Positions 54,446 to 64,000 of a stretch of DNA of 64,000 nt are shown in pieces (within the stretch, counting starts at the first letter, position 1; each line of letters opens with the position of its first letter). The translations under genes and the position numbers were made by a program. This DNA is from Osmia lignaria lignaria. Taxonomy: Eukaryota; Arthropoda; Insecta; Hymenoptera; Megachilidae. The stretch covers positions 744,001 to 808,000 of the forward strand of contig NC_135034.1 of the NCBI RefSeq assembly GCF_051020975.1, given 5' to 3'. The notes beneath the pieces were generated by a model that saw nothing but the letters and a program-made list of their open reading frames with translations, was not told the origin of the DNA and did not search any database.

Positions 54446-54706
54446 GCGATGCCACCGACAAGTTGAAGTAGCTCCTCACGGGCCACCTTCTGTTGTGAGG
54501 ACATTCGAAGTGCAGCGGGTATGAACACACGCAGCAGGCGACTCCCCCCCGAAGTAATGTGATGAACAGTTCCGGGGGGGACTAAAGTCGCATAAAGGGT
54601 TTGCGGTTTTTTAGTGGGTAGGAATCCCACATACCCCGGGGCACGTGGTCCGACCCGGGGATCCTGAAGACCGGAAGATTTTTCCGCAGCTTTCCTTCAC
54701 CAAAAC
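54446..54706 (+). other. LINE 3' UTR, copy 2
   Basis: It matches 30,518-30,778, with the same bulged G-C-rich stem-loop (54,538-54,591) and the GTGGG/CCCAC repeat. No differences from copy 1 were seen. Confidence 0.8.
54538..54591 (+). other. Predicted stem-loop in LINE 3' UTR, copy 2
   Basis: GCGACT and a C7 tract pair with a G7 tract and AGTCGC, as in copy 1, with the ACTAA bulge on the right arm. Confidence 0.74.
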
Positions 54707-54722
54707 AAAAAAAAAAAAAAAA
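54707..54722 (+). other. Poly(A) tail of LINE copy 2
   Basis: It has sixteen A residues, the same length as in copy 1. Homopolymers change length quickly, so equal length supports a recent duplication. Confidence 0.94.
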
Positions 54723-54735
54723 CTATATCTACAAT
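54723..54735 (+). repeat. Right target-site duplication of LINE copy 2
   Basis: CTATATCTACAAT follows the poly(A) and continues into an ordinary monomer. Confidence 0.92.
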
Positions 54736-55458
54736 AGATATAATGTAATATACTGATTCATTCTCACAGATCAGTGTACATTTAATACCAATATCATTAG
54801 TACTATATCTACATTAGATATGTAATGTACATTTAATACCAATATCATTATTACCATATCTACAGTAGATATAATGTTATATACAGATTCATTCCCACTG
54901 ATCAATGTACATTTAATAACAATATCATTAGTAGTATATCTACGTTACATACGTAATGTACAATTAATAACAATATCGTTATTACCATATCTACATTAGA
55001 TATAATGTAATATACTGATTCATTCCCACAGATCAATATACCTTTAATAACCATATCATTAGTACTATATCTATATTCGATATATTGTAATATAGTGATT
55101 CGTTCCCACAGATCAATGTGCCTTTAATAACAATATCGTTAGCACTACATCTACATTCGATATAATGTAATATAGTGATCCATTCCCACAGACCAATGCA
55201 CCTTTAATAACAATATCATTAGCACTATATCTACATTCGATATAACGTAATATGCAGATTCATTCCCACAGATATGTATATATAATAACCATATCATTAG
55301 TACCATACCTACATTCGATATAATGTAATATACCGATGGATTCCCGCAGATCAATGTACATTTAATAACCATATCATTAGTACCATATCTACATTAGATA
55401 TGTAATGTACATTTAATAACAATATCATTATTACTATATCTACATTAGGTATAATGTC
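54723..55458. repeat. Type II satellite, right of LINE copy 2
   Basis: It is a direct copy of 30,795-31,530, ending at the same gradual change to type I. No gene is seen. Confidence 0.84.
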
Positions 55459-57829
55459 ATATACTGATCCCTGCCCACAGATCAATGTACCTACATTTAA
55501 TAACAATATCATTAGTACTACGTCCACATTACATATAATGTAGTATACTGATTCCTTCTCACAGATCAGTGTAGATTTAATGACAACATCCTTCATACTA
55601 TATCAACACTAGGTATAATGTAATATACTGATCCCTTCCCACAGACCAAGGTGCCTACATTTAGTAACAATATCATTATTAATATATCTACATTAGATAT
55701 AATGTGATATCCTGATCCCTGCCCACCGGTCAATGTACATTTAATAACAACATCGTTCATACTATATCCACATTAGGTATAATGTAATATAGTGATTACG
55801 TCCCACAGATCAATGTACCTACATTTAATAACAATATCCTTAGTACTATATCCACATTACACATAATGTAATATACTGATTCCTTCCCACAGATCAATGT
55901 ACATTTAACAACAACATCATTCGTACTATATCTACATTGGATATAATGTAATATACTGATCCCTTCCCACAGATCAATGTACCTACATTTAATAACAATA
56001 TCCTTAGTACTATATCCACATTACACATAATGTAATATACTGATTCCTTCCCACAGAACAATGTACATTTAATAACCCCATCATTTATACTATATCTACA
56101 CGAGGTATAATGTAATATAGTGATTACATCCCCCAGATCAATGTACATATAACAACAACATCATTCATACTATATCTACATTGGATATAATGTAATATAC
56201 TGATCCCTTCCCAAAGGTCAATGTACATATAATAGCATAATCGTTATTACTATATCTACATTAGGTATAATGTAATGTATTAACTACATCCTACAGATCA
56301 TTGTACATTTAATAACATCATTCATGCTATAGCTAAATTGGATATAATGTAATATACTGATCCTTTCCCACAGATCAAGGTAGCTACATTTAATAACATT
56401 ATCATTAATACTATATCTACATGAGATATAATGTTATATACTAATCCCTGCCCACAGATCAATGTATATTTAATAGCGATATCATTATTACTATATCTAC
56501 ATTAGATATAATGTTATATACTGATCCCTGCCCACAGTTCAATGTACCTATACTTAATAACAATATCATTAGTACTATATCCACATCATATATAATGTAA
56601 TATACCGATTCCTTCCCACAGATCAACGTAGATTTAATAACAACATCATTCATACTATATCTGCATTGGATATAATGTAATATACTGATCCCTTCCCACA
56701 GGTCAATGTACATACAATAGCAAAATCGTTATTACTATATCTACATTAGGTATAATGTAATGTATTTACTACATCCTACAGATCATTGTACATTTAATAA
56801 CATCATTCATGCTATAGCTAAATTGGATATAATGTAATATACTCACCCCTTCCCACAGATCAAGGTACCTACATTTAATAACAATATCATTATTACTACA
56901 TCTACATTAGATATAAAGTAATATACTGATCCCTGCCCACAGTTCAATGTACCTATATTTAATAATAATATCATTAGTACTATATCCACATCATATATAA
57001 TGTAATATACTGATTCCTTCCCACAGATCAATGTACATTAACAACAACATCATTCATGCTATAGCTAAATTGGATATAATGTAATATACTGATCCCTGCC
57101 CACCGGTCAATGTTCATTTAATAACAACATCGTTCATACTATATCCACATTAGGTATAATGTAATATAGTAATAACGTCCCACAGATCAATGTACCTACA
57201 TTTAATAACAATATCCTTAGTACTATACCCACATTACACATAATGTAATATACTGATTCCTTCCCACAGATCAATGTACATTTAACAACAACATCATTCA
57301 TACTATAACTACATTGGATATAATGTAATATACTGATCCCTTCCCACAGATCAAGGTATCTACATTTAATAACAACATCATTATTACTATATCTACACTA
57401 GATATAATGCAATATACGGATTCCTTCCCACAGATCAATGTACATTTAATAACAACATCATTCATACTATATCTGCATTGGATATAATGTAATATACTGA
57501 TCCCTGCCCACCGGTCAATGTACATTTAATAACAACATCGTTCATACTATATCCACATTAGGTATAATGTAACATAGTGATTACGTCCCACAGATCAATG
57601 TACCTACATTTAATAACAATATCCGTAGTACTATATCCACATTACACATAATGTAATATACTGATTCCTTCCCACAGATCAATGTACATTTAATAACAAC
57701 ATTATTCATACTATATCTACACTAGGGATAATGTAACATAGTGATTACATCCCGCAGATCAATGTACACTTAATAACAACATCATTCATACTATAACTAC
57801 ATTGGATATAATGTAATATACTGATCCCT
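55459..57829. repeat. Type I satellite between LINE copy 2 and the 1,949-bp array
   Basis: Up to 57,102 it follows 31,531-33,174, with small changes such as C/A at 31,754/55,682, T/C at 32,699/56,627 and C/G at 32,703/56,631. After 57,102 it leaves that template and follows a segment that recurs at 62.3-63.1 kb. No gene is seen. Confidence 0.84.
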
Positions 57830-57935
57830 TCCCACAGATTAAGGTATCTACATTTAATAACAATATCATTATTACTATATCTACACTAGATATGATGCAA
57901 TATACGGATTCCTTCCCACAGATCAATGTACATTT
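56636..57935. repeat. 1.3-kb satellite segment flanking the 1,949-bp array (left member)
   Basis: It recurs in the same orientation at about 61,834-63,133 (offset 5,198 = 1,300 + 2 x 1,949). Shared private marks include 'ccaccggtcaatgttcattt', 'atatccgtagtact' and 'actagggataatg'. The two members bracket the amplified units, as if the units had expanded within a larger duplicate. Confidence 0.82.
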
Positions 57936-60900
57936 AATAACAACATCATTCATACTATATCTGCATTGGATATAATGTAATATACTGATCCCTTCCCACA
58001 GGTCAATGTACATACAATAGCAAAATCGTTATTACTATATCTACATTAGGTATAATGTAATGTATTTACTACATCCTACAGATCATTGTACATTTAATAA
58101 CATCATTCATGCTATAGCTAAATTGGATATAATGTAATATACTCACCCCTTCCCACAGATCAAGGTACCTACATTTAATAACAATATCATTATTACTACA
58201 TCTACATTAGATATAAAGTAATATACTGATCCCTGCCCACAGTTCAATGTACCTATATTTAATAATAATATCATTAGTACTATATCCACATCATATATAA
58301 TGTAATATACTGATTCCTTCCCACAGATCAATGTACATTAACAACAACATCATTCATGCTATAGCTAAATTGGATATAATGTAATATACTGATCCCTGCC
58401 CACAGATCAATGTACCTACATTTAATAACAATATCATTAGTACTATATCTACATTAGATATAATGTAATATACTGATCCCTGCCCACAGTTCAATGTAAC
58501 TATATTTAATAACAATATCATTAGTACTATATCCACATCATATATAATGTAATATACTGATTCCTTCCCACAGATCAATGTACATTTAACAACCGCATCA
58601 TTCATACTATGTCTACATTGGATATAATGTAATATACTGTTCCCTTCCCACAGATCAATGTACATATAATAACAATATCATTATCACTATAACTACACTA
58701 GATATAATGTAATATACTGATTCCTTCCCTCAGATCAATGTACATTTAATATCGATATCATTATTACTATTTCTACATTAGATATAATGTAATATACTGA
58801 TTCCTTCCCTCAGATCAATGTACATTTAATATCGATATCATTATTACTATTTCTACATTAGATATAATGTAATATACTGATCCCTTCCCACAGATCAATG
58901 TACCTACATTTAATAACAATACCATTAGTACTACGTCCACATTACATATAATGTAGTATACTGATTCCTTCTCACAGATCAGTGTAGATTTAATAACAAC
59001 ATCCTTCATACTATATCAACACTAGGTATAATGTAATATACTGATCCCTTCCCACAGACCAAGGTGCCTACATTTAGTAACAATATCATTATTACTATAT
59101 CTACATTAGATATAATGTAATATACTGATCCCTGCCCACCGGTCAATGTACATTTAATAACAACATCGTTCATACTATATCCACATTAGGTATAATGTAA
59201 TATAGTGATTACGTCCCACAGATCAATGTACCTACATTTAATAACAATATCCTTAGTACTATATCCACATTACACATAATGTAATATACTGATTCCTTCC
59301 CACAGATCAATGTACATTTAACAACGACATCATTCGTACTATATCTACATTGGATATAATGTAATATACTGATCCCTTCCCACAGATCAATGTACCTACA
59401 TTTAATAACAATATCCTTAGTACTATATCCACATCACACATAATGTAATATACTGATTCCTTCCCACAGAACAATGTACATTTAATAACCCCATCATTCA
59501 TACTATATCTACACGAGGTATAATGTAATATAGTGATTACATCCCCCAGATCAATGTACATATAACAACAACATCATTCATACTATATCTACATTGGATA
59601 TAATGTAATATACTGATCCCTTCCCACAGGTCAATGTACATATAATAGTATAATTGTTATTACTATATCTACATTAGGTATAATGTAATGTATTTACTAC
59701 ATCCTACAGATCATTGTACATTTAATAACATCATTCATGCTATAGCTAAATTGGCTATAATGTAATATACTCACCCCTTCCCACAGATCAAGGTACCTAC
59801 ATTTAATAACAATATCAGTATTACTATATCTACACTAGATATGATGCAATATACGGATTCCTTCCCACAGATCAATGTACATTTAATAACAACATCATTC
59901 ATACTATATCTGCATTGGATATAATGTAATATACTGATCCCTTCCCACAGGTCAATGTACATACAATAGCAAAATCGTTATTACTATATCTACATTAGGT
60001 ATAATGTAATGTATTTACTACATCCTACAGATCATTGTACATTTAATAACATCATTCATGCTATAGCTAAATTGGATATAATGTAATATACTCACCCCTT
60101 CCCACAGATCAAGGTACCTACATTTAATAACAATATCATTATTACTACATCTACATTAGATATAAAGTAATATACTGATCCCTGCCCACAGTTCAATGTA
60201 CCTATATTTAATAATAATATCATTAGTACTATATCCACATCATATATAATGTAATATACTGATTCCTTCCCACAGATCAATGTACATTAACAACAACATC
60301 ATTCATGCTATAGCTAAATTGGATATAATGTAATATACTGATCCCTGCCCACAGATCAATGTACCTACATTTAATAACAATATCATTAGTACTATATCTA
60401 CATTAGATATAATGTAATATACTGATCCCTGCCCACAGTTCAATGTAACTATATTTAATAACAATATCATTAGTACTATATCCACATCATATATAATGTA
60501 ATATACTGATTCCTTCCCACAGATCAATGTACATTTAACAACCGCATCATTCATACTATGTCTACATTGGATATAATGTAATATACTGTTCCCTTCCCAC
60601 AGATCAATGTACATATAATAACAATATCATTATCACTATAACTACACTAGATATAATGTAATATACTGATTCCTTCCCTCAGATCAATGTACATTTAATA
60701 TCGATATCATTATTACTATTTCTACATTAGATATAATGTAATATACTGATTCCTTCCCTCAGATCAATGTACATTTAATATCGATATCATTATTACTATT
60801 TCTACATTAGATATAATGTAATATACTGATCCCTTCCCACAGATCAATGTACCTACATTTAATAACAATACCATTAGTACTACGTCCACATTACATATAA

Positions 60901-62300
60901 TGTAGTATACTGATTCCTTCTCACAGATCAGTGTAGATTTAATAACAACATCCTTCATACTATATCAACACTAGGTATAATGTAATATACTGATCCCTTC
61001 CCACAGACCAAGGTGCCTACATTTAGTAACAATATCATTATTACTATATCTACATTAGATATAATGTAATATACTGATCCCTGCCCACCGGTCAATGTAC
61101 ATTTAATAACAACATCGTTCATACTATATCCACATTAGGTATAATGTAATATAGTGATTACGTCCCACAGATCAATGTACCTACATTTAATAACAATATC
61201 CTTAGTACTATATCCACATTACACATAATGTAATATACTGATTCCTTCCCACAGATCAATGTACATTTAACAACGACATCATTCGTACTATATCTACATT
61301 GGATATAATGTAATATACTGATCCCTTCCCACAGATCAATGTACCTACATTTAATAACAATATCCTTAGTACTATATCCACATCACACATAATGTAATAT
61401 ACTGATTCCTTCCCACAGAACAATGTACATTTAATAACCCCATCATTCATACTATATCTACACGAGGTATAATGTAATATAGTGATTACATCCCCCAGAT
61501 CAATGTACATATAACAACAACATCATTCATACTATATCTACATTGGATATAATGTAATATACTGATCCCTTCCCACAGGTCAATGTACATATAATAGTAT
61601 AATTGTTATTACTATATCTACATTAGGTATAATGTAATGTATTTACTACATCCTACAGATCATTGTACATTTAATAACATCATTCATGCTATAGCTAAAT
61701 TGGCTATAATGTAATATACTCACCCCTTCCCACAGATCAAGGTACCTACATTTAATAACAATATCAGTATTACTATATCTACACTAGATATGATGCAATA
61801 TACGGATTCCTTCCCACAGATCAATGTACATTTAATAACAACATCATTCATACTATATCTGCATTGGATATAATGTAATATACTGATCCCTTCCCACAGG
61901 TCAATGTACATACAATAGCAAAATCGTTATTACTATATCTACATTAGGTATAATGTAATGTATTTACTACATCCTACAGATCATTGTACATTTAATAACA
62001 TCATTCATGCTATAGCTAAATTGGATATAATGTAATATACTCACCCCTTCCCACAGATCAAGGTACCTACATTTAATAACAATATCATTATTACTACATC
62101 TACATTAGATATAAAGTAATATACTGATCCCTGCCCACAGTTCAATGTACCTATATTTAATAATAATATCATTAGTACTATATCCACATCATATATAATG
62201 TAATATACTGATTCCTTCCCACAGATCAATGTACATTAACAACAACATCATTCATGCTATAGCTAAATTGGATATAATGTAATATACTGATCCCTGCCCA
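57830..62300. repeat. 1,949-bp higher-order repeat, about 2.3 tandem copies
   Basis: Units begin near 57,830, 59,779 and 61,728 and match one another and the units at 32.7-36.1 kb almost base for base. The third is cut at about 62,300, where 'ccaccggtcaatg' replaces 'ccacagatcaatg'. The first unit reads 'aatatcattattac' where later ones read 'aatatcagtattac'. No gene is seen. Confidence 0.87.
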
Positions 62301-63133
62301 CCGGTCAATGTTCATTTAATAACAACATCGTTCATACTATATCCACATTAGGTATAATGTAATATAGTAATTACGTCCCACAGATCAATGTACCTACATT
62401 TAATAACAATATCCTTAGTACTATACCCACATTACACATAATGTAATATACTGATTCCTTCCCACAGATCAATGTACATTTAACAACAACATCATTCATA
62501 CTATAACTACATTGGATATAATGTAATATACTGATCCCTTCCCACAGATCAAGGTATCTACATTTAATAACAACATCATTATTACTATATCTACACTAGA
62601 TATAATGCAATATACGGATTCCTTCCCACAGATCAATGTACATTTAATAACAACATCATTCATACTATATCTGCATTGGATATAATGTAATATACTGACC
62701 CCTGCCCACCGGTCAATGTACATTTAATAACAACATCGTTCATACTATATCCACATTAGGTATAATGTAACATAGTGATTACGTCCCACAGATCAATGTA
62801 CCTACATTTAATAACAATATCCGTAGTACTATATCCACATTACACATAATGTAATATACTGATTCCTTCCCACAGATCAATGTACATTTAATAACAACAT
62901 TATTCATACTATATCTACACTAGGGATAATGTAACATAGTGATTACATCCCGCAGATCAATGTACACTTAATAACAACATCATTCATACTATAACTACAT
63001 TGGATATAATGTAATATACTGATCCCTTCCCACAGATTAAGGTATCTACATTTAATAACAATATCATTATTACTATATCTACACTAGATATGATGCAATA
63101 TACGGATTCCTTCCCACAGATCAATGTACATTA
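61834..63133. repeat. 1.3-kb satellite segment flanking the 1,949-bp array (right member)
   Basis: It is a copy of 56,636-57,935, differing at single bases such as 'ctgacccctgccc' near 62,698 against 'ctgatccctgccc'. It ends at about 63,133, where 'gtacattaacaac' replaces 'gtacatttaataac'. Confidence 0.8.
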
Positions 63134-64000
63134 ACAACAACATCATTCATGCTATAGCTAAATTGGATATAATGTAATATACTGATCCCTGCCCACAGAT
63201 CAATGTACCTACATTTAATAACAATATCATTAGTACTACATCTACATTAGATATAAAGTAATATACTGATCCCTGCCCACAGTTCAATGTACCTATATTT
63301 AATAATAATATCATTAGTACTATATCCACATCATATATAATGTAATATACTGATTCCTTCCCACAGATCAATGTACATTAACAACAACATCATTCATACT
63401 ATATCTACATTGGATATAATGTAATATACTGATCCCTTCCAATACGTCAATGTACATTTAATAACAATATCATTATTACTATATCTACAGTAGATATAAT
63501 GAAATATACTGATCCCTGCCCACAGATCAATGTACCTACATTTAATAACAATACCATTAGTACTACGTCCACATTACATATAATGTAGTATACTGATTCC
63601 TTCTCACAGATCAGTGTAGATTTAATAACAACATCCTTCATACTATATCAACACTAGGTATAATGTAATATACTGATCCCTTCCCACAGACCAAGGTGCC
63701 TACATTTAGTAACAATATCATTATTACTATATCTACATTAGATATAATGTAATATACTGATCCCTGCCCACCGGTCAATGTACATTTAATAACAACATCG
63801 TTCATACTATATCCACATTAGGTATAATGTAATATAGTGATTACGTCCCACAGATCAATGTACCTACATTTAATAACAATATCCTTAGTACTATATCCAC
63901 ATTACACATAATGTAATATACTGATTCCTTCCCACAGATCAATGTACATTTAACAACGACATCATTCGTACTATATCTACATTGGATATAATGTTATATA
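63134..64000. repeat. Type I satellite to window end
   Basis: From about 63,540 it follows 35,629-36,089 (offset 27,911). The last bases read 'ggatataatgttatata', as at the 36,083 recombination junction, and not 'ggatataatgtaatata' as inside the 1,949-bp units. The array continues past the window. No gene is seen. Confidence 0.82.

Larger units (their letters stand above)
52065..54722 (+). mobile_element. 5'-truncated R1-clade non-LTR retrotransposon, copy 2 (duplicate)
   Basis: The 2,658-bp insertion matches copy 1 in 5' truncation point, reading frame, 3' UTR, 16-nt poly(A) and 13-bp TSD. The only difference I found is A at 53,284 where copy 1 has G at 29,356. Shared truncation point, flanks and tail length mean both descend from one insertion event copied with about 18 kb of surrounding satellite. 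Confidence 0.93.
38521..57102. repeat. 18-kb segmental duplication, right copy (contains LINE copy 2)
   Basis: This is a direct repeat of 15,117-33,174, longer by a 524-bp segment at about 47,944-48,467. It carries the satellite types, the LINE, both TSDs and private markers such as the 13-bp stutter, in the same order. Very few substitutions separate the copies. Confidence 0.9.

Noticed and set aside
31..63641. Many minus-strand frames of 60-112 codons (type 'MYIDLWEGISILHYIQC...', '...SNVDIVIMILLLNV')
   Set aside because: They are translations of the satellite. An 80-bp monomer shifts frame each time: two phases are open and the third contains stops, so length is capped near 60-85 codons. 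Monomers of 84 or 51 bp preserve the phase and give the longer ones. Identity follows the repeats and nothing suggests coding selection. The hydrophobic 'membrane-like' look comes from AT-rich codons.
1..64000. Telomeric repeat or CENP-B box
   Set aside because: I saw no TTAGG/TTAGGG tracts and no CENP-B-box-like motif (TTCG...CGGG) in monomers. A centromeric role is therefore only a possibility from the organisation, not from known motifs.
1..64000. tRNA, rRNA or other RNA genes, including a 28S fragment carried with the R1-like element
   Set aside because: All sequence outside the two LINE copies reads as satellite monomers, and the 5' end of the LINE joins satellite directly without rDNA sequence.

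Overview
The window is eukaryotic, non-genic heterochromatin. It is about 92% one AT-rich tandem satellite (roughly 25% GC in a typical 80-bp monomer), interrupted twice by the same GC-rich, 5'-truncated LINE fragment. An R1-clade reverse transcriptase, poly(A) tails, target-site duplications (TSDs) and higher-order satellite repeats point to an animal, most likely an insect or other arthropod. The species cannot be named. No host gene, RNA gene or CRISPR array can be supported.

The satellite monomer is about 80 bp and comes in two flavours. Type I (about 1-22,050, 31,530-45,453 and 55,458-64,000) mixes 77-84 bp variants, some with a 4-bp insertion that makes 'gtacctacattt'. Type II (about 22,050-31,530 and 45,454-55,458) is a run of 80-bp monomers mixed with 51-bp short monomers, and it surrounds each LINE copy. 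Nearly every monomer keeps a dyad around TACATTA-GATA-TAATGTA.

The array is built from nested higher-order repeats. A 9,019-bp unit (1-9,019) is followed by a copy shortened by 2,357 bp to 6,662 bp (9,020-15,681), then a partial third copy. A segment of about 18 kb (15,117-33,174) recurs directly at 38,521-57,102, carrying the LINE with it. A 1,949-bp unit is tandemly amplified at 32.7-36.1 kb (1.7 copies) and at 57.8-62.3 kb (2.3 copies). Junctions fall in register between homologous monomers, as expected for unequal crossing-over or gene conversion.

The LINE copies (28,137-30,794 and 52,065-54,722) hold an open frame covering most of an R1-clade ORF2: endonuclease-RT linker, complete RT with YADD, and C-terminal CCHC knuckle. 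ORF1 and the endonuclease domain are missing. Each copy ends in a 16-nt poly(A) and is flanked by the same 13-bp TSD. The two differ at one synonymous base, so this is one retrotransposition followed by recent segmental duplication. The insertion lies at the satellite dyad, in a sequence that resembles the 28S rDNA target of R1 as I remember it.
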